Positions 12,456 through 22,042 of a stretch of DNA of 64,000 bases are shown here, one piece after another. Both the position numbers and the translations under genes were made by a program. The stretch comes from Rhodoplanes sp963712435 (GTDB lineage: Bacteria; Pseudomonadota; Alphaproteobacteria; Rhizobiales; Xanthobacteraceae). Every line of letters starts with the position of its first letter. The first letter of the stretch is position 1. Below the pieces are notes generated by a model. That model saw only the letters and a program-made list of their open reading frames with translations, was not told the origin of the DNA and ran no database searches. The DNA is taken from the NCBI GenBank assembly GCA_963712435.1, contig CAVQIB010000025.1, positions 21,795 through 85,794 of the forward strand. Reading direction: 5' to 3'.

Positions 12456-13556
12456 ATGTCACCTGATGACCGAGTTGCCGTACCTGCCGGAGCCTTGGCG
12501 GGAGAGGCGGGGGCAATAGCGCGGGCCTTGTCGCGCTACCGCGAGCCGAGCCATGTTCGGAGCGTCGTCGAGATCGCGACAACCGTTCTCCCGTTTGTTC
12601 TGCTCTGGGCGGCCATGTGGTTCGCGCTTGATCTCGGCTACTGGATCGGGCTTCTGCTTGCGGTTCCCGCCGCCGGCTTTCTCGTGCGCCTGTTCATGAT
12701 CCAGCACGACTGCGGGCACGGCGCGTTCTTCCGGCGCCGCCTCGCGAATGACTGGGTCGGCCGCGTCATCGGCGTCCTGACGCTGACGCCCTATGATTGC
12801 TGGCGGCGCGCGCATGCGATCCATCACGCGACGTCGGGCAATCTCGATCGGCGGGGCGTCGGCGATATCGACACGCTGACCGTGGAGGAATACCGTTCGC
12901 GGTCGCGCTGGGGACGGCTGCGCTATCGCATGTACCGGCACCCGATCGTGATGTTCGGCGTGGGGCCGGCCTATCTGTTCCTGCTGCAGCAGCGCTTGCC
13001 GGTCGGATTCATGCGCGCCGGCTGGCGGCCCTGGCTCAGCGCAATGGCGACCAATCTCGCCATCGTGCTGGCCAGCGCGACGGTGATCTGGTTCGTCGGG
13101 CTTGGCGCCTTCTTGCTCGTCCATCTGCCGATCACGCTGCTCGGAGCCTCGATCGGCGTCTGGCTGTTCTACGTGCAGCACCAGTTTACCGAGACGTCCT
13201 GGGCGCATGACGACGGCTGGGACGTGCACGAAGCGGCGCTGCGCGGCAGCTCGCATTACGATCTTCCCGTCGTCTTGCGCTGGTTCACCGCGAATATCGG
13301 CATCCATCAGGTGCACCATTTGTGCAGCCGGATTCCGTTTTACCGCTTGCCGCAGACGCTGCGCGAGCACCCTGACCTCGCGCGGATCGGCCGCATCACG
13401 CTCGGAGAAAGCCTGCGCTGCGTGCGGTTGGCGCTGTGGGATGAAACAAGCCGGCGCCTCATCTCGTTTCGCGAATTGCAGACGCGCGACATGGACGGTC
13501 CGCGCACCGATGCGCCTCGTTCGAACGACGCGATGGCGAGCCGAACTGGGGGATAA
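12456..13556 (+). CDS. Membrane fatty-acid desaturase (DesA-like, delta-12/omega-6 type)
   Basis: 366 residues, several membrane spans (about 45-85 and 175-215) and the three histidine boxes of membrane di-iron desaturases: HDCGH (about residue 87), HAIHH (about 123) and HQVHH (about 288). Box spacing and the sequences TPYDCWRRAHAIHH and FYVQHQFTETSWAH match the acyl-lipid delta-12 group. The enzyme adds double bonds to membrane lipids. It is followed by cspA and, 1.6 kb on, by a second desaturase, suggesting a cold-adaptation locus. Confidence 0.9.
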   Translation: MSPDDRVAVPAGALAGEAGAIARALSRYREPSHVRSVVEIATTVLPFVLLWAAMWFALDLGYWIGLLLAVPAAGFLVRLFMIQHDCGHGAFFRRRLANDWVGRVIGVLTLTPYDCWRRAHAIHHATSGNLDRRGVGDIDTLTVEEYRSRSRWGRLRYRMYRHPIVMFGVGPAYLFLLQQRLPVGFMRAGWRPWLSAMATNLAIVLASATVIWFVGLGAFLLVHLPITLLGASIGVWLFYVQHQFTETSWAHDDGWDVHEAALRGSSHYDLPVVLRWFTANIGIHQVHHLCSRIPFYRLPQTLREHPDLARIGRITLGESLRCVRLALWDETSRRLISFRELQTRDMDGPRTDAPRSNDAMASRTGG

Positions 13557-13785
13557 CGCAAAGTTGGTCGCGCGTAAGTCGGCGGCGGCGGATTTGCCTT
13601 GCAAAAGCCGTCCTTCGCCATTAGCTTCAATCATCGACATTTGGCCGGACGATCGGGCCGTTTCGCCTTTGCTACGCGCTGGGCGCAGGTTCAGACCCTC
13701 TCCAAACATCGATGAGCCGAGTTCGAAGGCGCGTGGTTGCGCGCCTCGGCCTCAAATGCATCAGCGTTGCGAAAGGCAGACTACA

Positions 13786-13995
13786 ATGATGAAGGGTACC
13801 GTGAAGTTCTACAACGACCAGAAGGGCTTCGGCTTTATTCAGCCGGACGACGGCGGCAAGGACGTGTTCGTTCACGCCACCGCTCTGGAGCGCGCTGGTC
13901 TTCGTGGGCTGCACGAGGGTCAGAAGGTTTCTTTCGACACTCAGGTGGACCGCCGTTCTGGCAAGACCGCGGTCGGCCAGATCCAGGCTGACTGA
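13786..13995 (+). CDS. cspA: Cold-shock protein, CspA family
   Basis: 69 residues: a single cold-shock domain with RNP1 KGFGFI and RNP2 VFVHATAL. It binds single-stranded RNA/DNA and melts structure in mRNA. Two ATGs stand in tandem at 13786 and 13789, preceded by AAGG. The gene ends with two hairpins (13996-14015 and 14032-14058). The untranslated stretch upstream (from about 13557) is long enough to hold a structured cold-shock leader, but none was proved. Confidence 0.95.
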   Translation: MMKGTVKFYNDQKGFGFIQPDDGGKDVFVHATALERAGLRGLHEGQKVSFDTQVDRRSGKTAVGQIQAD

Positions 13996-14015
13996 GCTGC
14001 ACGTATTCGTGCAGC
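13996..14015 (+). other. Perfect hairpin immediately after the cspA stop
   Basis: Stem GCTGCACG / CGTGCAGC (8 bp) with loop TATT starts one base after the stop codon. It has no T-tract and may protect the 3' end or pause transcription ahead of the true terminator. Confidence 0.55.
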
Positions 14016-14031
14016 CGATCAGATGATCGTG

Positions 14032-14058
14032 AAAGCCGCCCCTCGAGGGCGGCTTTTT
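14032..14058 (+). terminator. Rho-independent terminator of cspA
   Basis: Stem AAAGCCGCCC / GGGCGGCTTT with loop CTCGA, running into five T residues. Confidence 0.9.
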
Positions 14059-14334
14059 CTTTCGTGCGCCGGGCGCGCCACCGCTCATGTTGTCATGAGA
14101 ATGCACATCGAGAGTATTTACGCACCGCACGAAAGCGGGATGAGGGAAGCCGGCTGGCCGTGGCGAGTTCGAGCGTGGCAGCATGCTCGCCTGATTCGAG
14201 CGGCACGGGCAGTTTGCGCTCGCTAAGGAGGTCCGTTCAGCGTAAATTTATCAACCGCTGGCAGGGATTCGATTCCAGGCGCCGGCGGCTGAGAGACCGA
14301 TCGCGCTCCCGCCTGTGGCAGGAAGGGGCGCCCA

Positions 14335-14529
14335 ATGGCCAAGACGGACAGCGTCCGCCATTCGCATCGCTTGTGCGCCGATACGCGAGATCTGATCGAT
14401 CAATCCGCCGTGCTGATCTCCGGCGCAGGGGTCGCCTGCGCCGTGCACAAGGATCAGATTGCCAAGAGCAAAGAAGCCGTTGCCAAGAGCCGCGAGCAGA
14501 TTACGCGCACCCGCGTGAAACAGCGCTGA
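14335..14529 (+). CDS. Small hypothetical protein
   Basis: 64 residues, MAKTDSVRHSHRLCADTRDL..., with a charged helical tail (KSKEAVAKSREQITRT). A strong AGGAAGGGG lies 7 bases upstream of the ATG. Short proteins with repeated RSREQI/SKEAI helices occur in Bradyrhizobium-type genomes, but no function is known. Confidence 0.55.
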   Translation: MAKTDSVRHSHRLCADTRDLIDQSAVLISGAGVACAVHKDQIAKSKEAVAKSREQITRTRVKQR

Positions 14530-14763
14530 TGCGCGTCGCTGATTGCGCGACGCGGTGTAGCTGATTACGACGCGATAGAGCGTGCCGTACTCTTTGGCGG
14601 CCGCGCTGTGCAGTGTTCCTCGAGGCATGCTTGCGCCGAAGCGCAACCGTCTCCATATCCTAGTTCGCGGCGCCTTTGCTTGCTCGGCTGAAGCCGAGCA
14701 TCGCGCCCGAAAGCAAACCACCAAACGTCGCAACCACCAAACGTCGCAAACCACCAACGGAGT

Positions 14764-15280
14764 GATGGCATTGCAAGTCAGCACCAAGGCTGCGCAGGAG
14801 CGCGCTGAAGCAAGCTTCAAGAAAAAGGAAAAGCAGCTTGAAGAGGGGCAGAAAGCGCGAGCGGAGTACGAGGCGAATTCAATCGCAGTGCGGGAGAAAA
14901 CCGCGCGGCTGAAGGAACTGCGGCTGGCGCAGGAGGCGCGCGACGGTGCGCAGAATCCGGCGCCGAAGAAGTCGCCGGCGGTCGGCGTCAAAGAGCAAGC
15001 GCTAGCCCGGCAAACTAAGTTTCTGTTGAACAACCCGCGCGCTCTCGCGCCGTCATCCCGGCATCGACTGGCGCTTGCGAGGTCGCCTACAGCCGTAATG
15101 TGCGTCGTTAATTGCGGCGGGCTCGAATTTTCGTCGGCATTGTCCTCGCCCGCGCAGGCGCTGGAAACGGCAACGCCCTTGTTCATCCGAGATACACACA
15201 CCCTTCATAAAGATGACACATCACGGGACCGCCAGCGGCGAACACGCCGGAGACGCGGGAGACGCTCGATTGCCCCATGA
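14764..15280 (+). CDS. Small helical protein, C-terminal extent doubtful
   Basis: From the ATG at 14764 the first ~75 residues (MALQVSTKAAQERAEASFKK, then KARAEYEANSIAVREKTARLKELRLAQEA in parts) form a charged coiled-coil resembling short Rhizobiales proteins of unknown role. The frame then continues with low-complexity sequence to 15280 and overlaps the next desaturase by 68 bases, which is unlikely. The real gene probably ends near 15000, perhaps hidden by a missed frameshift. Confidence 0.45.
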
Positions 15281-16431
15281 GATCGCGCGCGATGACGAGC
15301 ATGACGACATCGTCTATCCGTCCGCCGTGCCGTTCGTGCTCGTCCACCTCGCTTGCGTCGCGGCTGTCTGGACGGGCGTGACCTGGCAAGCGCTCGCGAT
15401 CTGCTTTGTTCTGTACTGGCTCAGGATTTTCGCAATCGGCGCCGGATATCACCGCTACTTCTCGCATCGAGCTTACGCGACCAGCAGGGCGTTTCAGTTC
15501 ATCCTCGCCGTGTTCTCGCAGAGCACCGCTCAGAAAAGCGTCTTGTGGTGGGCGTCGAAGCATCGGCGCCATCACCTGCATTCCGATACCGAACTGGACG
15601 TGCATTCGCCTGTCCGCAAGGGATTCTTCTACAGTCACGTCGGATGGATTTTCGCGCGGCAGCACGGTTCGACCGATCTGTCCAAGATAGCCGATTTCGC
15701 GCGCTATCCCGAACTGATGTGGCTTCACCGGTTCGAGCTGGTCCCGGCCATCGTGCTCGCCGTGCTCTGCTTCGTCGCGGCGGGATGGTCCGGACTGGTG
15801 GTCGGATTTTTCTGGAGCACGGTGCTCGTTTATCACGCGACTTTCAGCATCAACTCCCTGGCGCATGTTCGCGGACGCAAACGCTACGTGACGGGCGACG
15901 AGTTCGCGCAACAACTGGCTCCTGGCCATCATCACGATGGGTGAGGGCTGGCATAACAATCATCACGCCTATCAGAGCAGCGCCCGGCAGGGCTTTCGAT
16001 GGTGGGAAATCGATCCAACCTATTATCTCCTGCGGGCGCTGGCTGCGGTCGGCGTCGTCTGGGACCTTAAGACGCCGCCTGAGCCGGTGCTCCGCAACAC
16101 GCAGCGGCTGGGGACGCGCGTCGTCAATCGAGCGGCGGAGCAGCTTGCGGCGCGGTTCAATTCCGAGCGGATCGCCGCTGCGGTCGCCGCGGCGCTGCAC
16201 GGGTCGGAACTGGCCGCGCTGCGCGCGACGCTGGGCCGTGCGCAGCACCGCACGAGCGAGGCGCTCGCGAGCATTCATCTGCCGCATGTCCCGTCCCGCG
16301 ACGCGATTCGCGCGGAGGCAAGAGCCATATTCGCGAAATCTCCGTCGCTCGACGACATCGTCGACCGCGCCTACGCCCTTCTTCTCGCGTCGGTCTGCGC
16401 ACGGCTGGCAAGCGTGGAGCAGCAGGCCTGA
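15213..16431 (+). CDS. Acyl-CoA/acyl-lipid delta-9 desaturase, one frameshift
   Basis: Stearoyl-CoA-desaturase-type membrane di-iron enzyme, about 405 residues once the frame is corrected. The histidine boxes are HRYFSH, HRRHH and HNNHH. An extra T at 15903-15904 (GAGTTCGCGC for GAGTCGCGC) interrupts the usual D[DE]SRNNW..TMGEGWHNNHH segment; from 15937 the second frame continues in register. The C-terminal 110 residues after the desaturase domain are helical and without a known motif. The enzyme would place the first double bond in saturated acyl chains, ahead of the delta-12 enzyme at 12456. Confidence 0.88.
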
Positions 16432-16692
16432 GCCTTATGCGTGCCGGCGGAGCAATTCCTGCGGGACGTCGGACAGCGCCAGCGTCGAAGGCGTCGGTTG
16501 CTCCGCCCGCTCGGAAACCGGCAGCCCCGGCAGGAACGGGTACGGCTTGCGCGCCGGATTTGACCTTGATCAAAGCGCTACAAGACATCAGGCGTGAAAC
16601 TCAATAAGGGCTACTCTCCGCGGGCGAGATCGCAGCGTTCGAGAGTTCCTCATGGCTGCGCCGTGTGCGCGCGCCCTTCGCGGAGACCCTCC

Positions 16693-17154
16693 ATGATTTC
16701 GTTTCGCCTGCGGGGCGTCGCCCTCGCATTTGTCGCGTCGATATTCGCCGTTAACGTGATGCTCGCGCCGATTTCAGCGCGCGCCGAGGAAAAGGCGCCT
16801 TTATTCATCAACCTGACCAATGACGACCCATGGAAGGTCTCCATGGCGGCCTTCTTTGCGATCAACTTCGCTTTGAAGCAGGGGCACAAGCCGGTCGTGA
16901 TCTTCGTCAATGTGCAGGCGACCCCCCTGTTTCATCGAAACAAGTCCGATCTGCGCACGGAGCAGTTCGGCCGCACTGTGCATGACATGTATCGGGAGTT
17001 CCGGGCTGCCGGCGGCAAGGTATTGATCTGCCCCGTCTGCATGAAGGCCATCGGAATGAAAGAGGGCGATCTGATCGAAGGCGCCGAAGTGGCGTCAGTC
17101 GATTCGGTCAACGAAGTGCTGTTCCGACCCGACGCCAAGACGCTCGCTTGGTGA
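16693..17154 (+). CDS. Periplasmic DsrE-family protein
   Basis: The start at 16693 gives a 153-residue protein with a signal peptide (MISFRLRGVALAFVASIF...ISARA, cut before EEKAP). The mature part is a DsrE/DsrF-like alpha/beta domain (LFINLTNDDPWKVSMAAFFA) with a CPVCM motif in LICPVCMKAIGM, the position of the sulfur-handling Cys in DsrE proteins. Sulfur transfer in the periplasm is inferred. A Mop-type protein gene follows 73 bases later. Confidence 0.75.
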   Translation: MISFRLRGVALAFVASIFAVNVMLAPISARAEEKAPLFINLTNDDPWKVSMAAFFAINFALKQGHKPVVIFVNVQATPLFHRNKSDLRTEQFGRTVHDMYREFRAAGGKVLICPVCMKAIGMKEGDLIEGAEVASVDSVNEVLFRPDAKTLAW

Positions 17155-17227
17155 CGGAGCCATCGACATGGGCGTTGGCGCCTCCCGGGGCGGACGCCGC
17201 AACGCTGCTGCAAAAAGGGCCGTCGCC

Positions 17228-17440
17228 ATGAAGTTCGGAGCGCGCAATCGGATCGTCGCCAAGGTCACGTCGATCAAGAAAGGCGATGTCATGTCGCTGG
17301 TGAAGTTCGATGTCGCGGAGCCTTCGAAGATGGCCTCGGTGCTGACCACGGAATCCGCCGAGGACCTCGCACTGAAGGTGGGCGACACGGTGGAGCTTGT
17401 GATCAAGGCGATCCACGTGCTGCCGGTCAAGCCGGACTGA
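17228..17440 (+). CDS. Mop/TOBE-domain molybdate-binding protein (molbindin)
   Basis: 70 residues: MKFGARNRIVAKVTSIKKGD, with VKFDV, SVLTTESAEDLALKVGD and VELVIKAIHVL. This is a single Mop unit, the form that assembles into hexamers storing molybdate or tungstate. The ATG at 17228 has AAGGGC upstream; the longer frame from 17168 is Arg/Gly-rich and unlikely. Confidence 0.85.
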   Translation: MKFGARNRIVAKVTSIKKGDVMSLVKFDVAEPSKMASVLTTESAEDLALKVGDTVELVIKAIHVLPVKPD

Positions 17441-17640
17441 GCACGTCCGATGCACATCGGTGCGGCCATCGTGCTTGGCTGCGTTCCAGACCCGAAGCGG
17501 CGCTGCAATGAGCGCGTGGTCAAGGGCGGTCTCGCCGCGCATCACGCAATCAGCTAGGCTTTGTTCGAGGCGTATGCGACGTCGGGTCACGCGCCATCCC
17601 GGCGCTCCGCGGTCGCGGCTGGGCGCGCAGAGTCACGCCG

Positions 17641-18759
17641 ATGAGGCCGCTTGCGGGTCTTTTCGTCCTCGATTTCTCGACCCTCCTGCCGGGACCCATG
17701 GCGACCCTCCTGCTGGCCGAGGCCGGCGCCGAGGTGGTCAAGGTGGAACGCCCCGGATCGGGGGAGGAGATGCGTTCCTACGCGCCGAAATGGGGCAGGG
17801 ACAGCGTCGATTTCGCGCTGCTCAATCGCGGCAAGAAGAGCATCGCGCTCGACCTCAAGGACGAACACGAGCGCGCGCGGCTGCGCCCGCTCGTGGAGCG
17901 CGCCGATGTGATCGTCGAGCAGTTCCGGCCGGGAGTGATGGCCCGACTGGGCCTCGATTACGACACGGTCGCCGCCATCAACGCGCAGGTGATCTACTGC
18001 TCGATCACGGGCTACGGCCAGAGCGGCCCCAAGCGGGACGCCGCCGGCCACGACCTCAACTTCATCGGCGATGCGGGCCTGCTCGCGCTGTCGATCGGCA
18101 AGGCGGCGGACCCGGTGGTGCCGCCGGCGCTCATCGCCGACATTGCCGGCGGCGCCTATCCGGCGGTCATCAACATCCTGCTCGCCTTGCGGGAGCGGCA
18201 GCAATCCGGACGCGGTCGCCGGCTCGATATTTCGATGACCGATAACCTGTTCCCCTTCATGTACTGGGCGATCGGGAGCGGGCTCGCCGCGGGGCAATGG
18301 CCGGGAAGCGGCGCGGCTCTCGTCACGGGAGGAACGCCCCGCTACCGGCTCTACGGCACGCGCGATGGCAAGGTCGTCGCCGCGGCCCCGATCGAACAGA
18401 AGTTCTGGGATGTTTTCTGCGATATCGTCGGCCTCGACGGCGCGTTGCGAAATGACGCGGCGAACCCTGCCGCGACCGCTGCTCAAGTTGCGCGGATCAT
18501 CGCTGCGGATGATGCAGCCGTGTGGGCGCTGCGCTTTGCCGGCAAGGACTGTTGCTGCTCCGTGGTCGCCAACATCCAGCAGGCCATGGACGATCCTCAC
18601 TTCAGGGCGCGCGGATTGTTCGATCATGTGCTGACGAACGAAGGCGGCCTCAGGATTCCGGCGCTGCCCGTGCCGGTGGACTCGGCGTTCCGGACGCCGC
18701 CCGCGACCGCGATCGCCGCGCCGGCGCTTGGCGCCCACAACGACGACTACCTTCGATGA
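17641..18759 (+). CDS. CaiB/BaiF family CoA-transferase (family III)
   Basis: 372 residues. The N-terminal LAGLFVLDFSTLLPGPMA and VVKVERPGSGE are typical of family III transferases. The AGHDLNFIGDAG segment carries the conserved Asp that forms the aspartyl-CoA anhydride. Such enzymes move CoA between organic acids (formyl-, succinyl-, mesaconyl-CoA and others); the substrate is unknown. It stands alone between the Mop gene and a leftward autotransporter. Confidence 0.85.
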   Translation: MRPLAGLFVLDFSTLLPGPMATLLLAEAGAEVVKVERPGSGEEMRSYAPKWGRDSVDFALLNRGKKSIALDLKDEHERARLRPLVERADVIVEQFRPGVMARLGLDYDTVAAINAQVIYCSITGYGQSGPKRDAAGHDLNFIGDAGLLALSIGKAADPVVPPALIADIAGGAYPAVINILLALRERQQSGRGRRLDISMTDNLFPFMYWAIGSGLAAGQWPGSGAALVTGGTPRYRLYGTRDGKVVAAAPIEQKFWDVFCDIVGLDGALRNDAANPAATAAQVARIIAADDAAVWALRFAGKDCCCSVVANIQQAMDDPHFRARGLFDHVLTNEGGLRIPALPVPVDSAFRTPPATAIAAPALGAHNDDYLR

Positions 18760-18898
18760 GGGCTGTGCGCGTGCGGGATGTCATGCCGTTCGACCGGGGA
18801 GGGCGGCCGCCGGGCGGGTCTCCGCCCTCAGGCGCCGGCGTCGCCGCCACGCGGGCCAACCGCCAGGGCAAGACGGCCGTAATGAATTGCAGCGCATT

Positions 18899-20705
18899 TC
18901 AGAATTTCAAGACCACGCCACCCGCGAGCGTGTGCGCCCGAAAGTCCCGGCTGAAGTCGCCGTCATAGCGCGCGAAAACGTGTCCCCCCGGTCCGCGGCC
19001 GATGACGGCCAGTCCGGGCTGAACACTGTCCTGGTCCTCCCGCACGGTCTGGATCGTGAAGCTTCCGGGCTGGTTTACCAGGCCGGCGGTGATGTCGCCC
19101 GACGACGCCAGCAAGCGGTGGGTCCAGACAAGGTCGCCCTGCACCGCCCAGCTGAGCGGTCCGGCGATCATGAGGTCGTAATAAGCCACCGCGCCCAGCC
19201 GCGACCGCAGGCCCTCGCTGACTTGGCCGGCGACTGTCAGGTCAACGGCGCCGGCATTCGAACTCGGTGAAATCCTGCCGCTCCAGCCAGCCGAACGATA
19301 GCCCGGCAAAGGGCTTCACGGCGATCTGGTTGGCGCGCAGCTTGGTTCCGAAATCCAGCCGCGCGGCTATGCCCGGCGCCTCGGTGTTTCCGTTCGCGCT
19401 TCGGACAATGGCGGTGGAGAGGCCCGGTATTCCCAGTCCGGCGTCGGGGATGAAGATCTCGCGCTTTACGTTGATCGAGGAGTATGTTCCCGCCACCGCG
19501 CCGTCGATGAGCAGCGGGCCGAAGGTCGTGCCTCCATAGGCGCCGACCACGCCGGTGGCGACGCTGCCCGAACTGCCGCCGAGATCGCGCCAGGTCGCGT
19601 TGCTCACCAAATAGCCGGCCCCGATCCCGAACACGAGGCCATCCCCGTCATCATAACCAAAGCCGCCGAGCCCGCCGCCCGTCGTCGTCCGGTAGCCCGG
19701 CATCGTGCTGGTCGCGTCGCGGTCGCCGAAGTCGCCGAGCACGCGCCCCCAGGCGACGACGCCCGGCGCGATTTGCTTGTGCGCCTGGGGATCGCCATGC
19801 GGCCATCGCGTGGCGTCGATCCGCCCGCCGAACACGTCGAGAATCATGCTTTGCTGATGGCCGATAATCAATGGCAGCGCGCCGTAGCGGTCGGGGCTTA
19901 GCTGGTTGATCGCAGCGCCGAGCGGTCCGGGGTTGGTCGGGTTGGCGAGATTGAGGACGTCGAGCGAGGTCAGCACCCGGTCGAGATCGCTGTAGGCCGC
20001 GACACATCTTTGATCGAGATAGGCGCCGATCGCTTGCGCGTTGCCGGACACGCGCGGCCCGTATACGAGAACCGGGCCAGGGGCGCCGGGAGTCGGAAAC
20101 AAATAATAGCTGATCGGGATTTGACGGGGCCTGATCTCGGAGCCGACGAAATACTGCGTCCCGCCGCCATTCCCCCAGAAGTTGCCATTCGCGTCGGTAA
20201 TGGGACCCGCGATGCCGCTCCAAACCGTCGTCCCCGGCGGAACGACCGCCAAAGCGATCGCGTTATTGCGCGGCGCGCCGGGCGTGTTTGGCAGCGCCCA
20301 GAAGTCAAGATACTGCGCCTGCGTCAGGCCGCGCAACTGGGCTAACGGCAGCAGAAACGAGCCGACCGCGCCGGATTGCGGCTGATTGGGGTCGTAGACG
20401 AACGTGCGGGCGGTTATGAAAGGCGCGCTATTGGTCAGCTGATAGGCCGTGCTTCCCGGAACATAAGACAAGGTTTGTGGGGTGTTTCTTCCCGACCCAA
20501 CAAAGATCGTGTTGATGACGTCGGCCGGAAAGCTAAATCCCGTTCCGCTTGGCACAAACGCAGGATCGGCCGTGCTGCACAGCAGAGCCGATGCGGGCGC
20601 GCTGGATAAGCTCAGAGCAAGGGCGACAGCGCCCGCGTAGCACAGACCGGTCCGAAGGCGCTTTGAGTTAGGAGCCGGCAAGCAGACTGCGCTGTGCTTT
20701 TCCAT
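18899..20705 (-). CDS. Autotransporter-type outer-membrane protein, one frameshift
   Basis: About 600 residues after correction. A Sec signal peptide (AGAVALALSLSSAPASA) is followed by a ~230-residue passenger region rich in Pro/Gly/Asn. The linker LNQLSPDRYGALPLIIGHQQ leads into a C-terminal autotransporter barrel (WGRVLGDFGDRD, YDDGDGLVFGIGAGYL, PFAGLSFGWLERQDFTE). At 19260-19265 GAACTC replaces GACTC and breaks the frame; beyond it NAGAVDLTVAGQ continues to the terminal GGVVLKF, which ends in Phe as barrels require. The passenger is short and its function unknown. Confidence 0.78.
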
Positions 20706-21331
20706 GGTTGGCGCCTTCCCTTTTTTTGTTAGCAGGATGCGGCACTCAAGCTCATAATTGTACGCCTCAGATTTGCAGAAAGCTGTGCTGTTTTTGTCAC
20801 TCCGCGGCGTAATGGGTTCCCAGTGGAAAAACTTGCCAGGGGTTCTGACGACCGAGAAAGCGATGTGAGGGGTGGCTGCACGCGGAGTTCAAGCGACGGA
20901 TAAAGACGCAGACCCCGTCGCCCTCTCCGAAACCGCGGCGATGCTGTCCGGGCGTTGCTCGCTTCAGGACAGATCACATGCGAGTAGTCGACGGCGGGCA
21001 GACGCTGCGCGCTCTTGAGAAAGCTCAATCCGTGGCGATGAGCGGAGCGAGCATTTGCGCGACGAGCTTTGCCGGCTCGAACCGATCACCAATCCCTTCG
21101 GCCCGAAACTTACCCATGTCTCCCGAATAAACCGTCACCCATGTGTCCGGAATGGACCTAACCGAAGTGGCGCGCCATGATAGCCAAGCGCATAGGCGGC
21201 GCTCGTGATGTTCCGGAGGCCGCTATTGAGACGCACGTCTTCGCCAGACTGCGTGCGCGGTCACTTGCCCGGCGAAGGGTTTTTGGCTGGGCTCGGTACA
21301 AGCCTGGGGCTATGTTTGGTCAGGGGCACCG
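20706..21331. other. Intergenic region with a candidate mobile-element end
   Basis: 626 bases without a convincing gene between the autotransporter and the HNH cassette. The region includes two near-identical 18-mers (entered separately). Short frames at 21177 and 21205 overlap the HNH gene start and are not supported. Confidence 0.45.
21112..21154. repeat. Pair of 18-bp direct repeats, possible insertion-sequence end
   Basis: ACCCATGTCTCCCGAATA (21112-21129) and ACCCATGTGTCCGGAATG (21137-21154) match at 15 of 18 positions with 25-base spacing. Repeated CCCATGTCTCCGGAA-like words are, from memory, found at ends of some rhizobial insertion sequences. It marks a plausible left border of the HNH cassette. 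Confidence 0.35.
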
Positions 21332-22042
21332 ATGTCGATCAAGCACACCACGGCCAAGCTAATCTGGGCGAATGCCGCGGGCCGGTGCGCCTTTCCGGGC
21401 TGCCAGGCGCGCCTGTGCACTGAGGACGCGGGCGGAGCTGCCGAATACACCATCGGCGAGATAGCGCACATCTGCGGGGAGCGGCCAGGGGCAAGCCGGC
21501 ACGACGGCACCCAGACCGACGAGGAGAGGAACGGCAGCGGGAACCTCGTGCTGCTCTGTCCCAATCACCATACGGAAATCGACAAGCCTAGTGCGGAGAA
21601 GCGTTATTCGGTGGAAGTCCTGCGCAAGATGAAGACAGACCACGAGACCTACGTGGCGGGCCGATTAGACGCGCAGAAATTCACGAGCAAGGCGGATTTG
21701 GCAAAGGCCCTACACGGCTTGATGGCCGAGAACCACGAAGTTTTAAAGGCGTACGGCCCGAACTCCGACGTTGCGAAAAAGCACCCGGACTCGGACGCTC
21801 ACGGGGTGTGGCTGTCGGAACGTCTTTCAACGATTGTCCCAAACAACCGTCAAATTTGTCACATCGCCGGCGATAACCTTGGCTTTTTCACAGCAGCTGA
21901 TCAGGCGCTTGTGGCGCGCTTCAAGCTCCACGCCCGAGCCTACGAGAAATGGGTGTTGGGCGAGGTGACCTACGAAGCCGTGCAGCCCTTCCCACAAGAG
22001 TTTTCCGATATGATCGCGGAGGCGGCTAATGCGGAAGCATAG
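21332..22042 (+). CDS. HNH endonuclease domain protein (cassette gene 1)
   Basis: 236 residues. The N-terminal ~100 form a zinc-containing HNH nuclease: CAFPGC, EIAHICGERPGASRHD, NLVLLCPNHHTEID, then VLRKMKTDHE. The C-terminal half (KADLAKALHGLMAENHEVLK; LSTIVPNNRQICHIAG) is of unknown type and may sense a target or partner. Base composition is less GC-rich than the neighbours. The next gene starts inside this one (14-base overlap), so three genes form a tight unit. Nuclease activity is inferred from the motif; a role in defence is inferred from context. Confidence 0.8.
   Translation: MSIKHTTAKLIWANAAGRCAFPGCQARLCTEDAGGAAEYTIGEIAHICGERPGASRHDGTQTDEERNGSGNLVLLCPNHHTEIDKPSAEKRYSVEVLRKMKTDHETYVAGRLDAQKFTSKADLAKALHGLMAENHEVLKAYGPNSDVAKKHPDSDAHGVWLSERLSTIVPNNRQICHIAGDNLGFFTAADQALVARFKLHARAYEKWVLGEVTYEAVQPFPQEFSDMIAEAANAEA

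Noticed and set aside
12459..13709. A 416-residue open frame opposite the desaturase
   Set aside because: The desaturase has all three histidine boxes; the opposite frame has no recognisable content.
15900..15910. Programmed translational frameshifting as the reason for split genes
   Set aside because: There is no slippery heptamer or downstream structure shared by the sites, and many unrelated housekeeping genes are affected in the same way.
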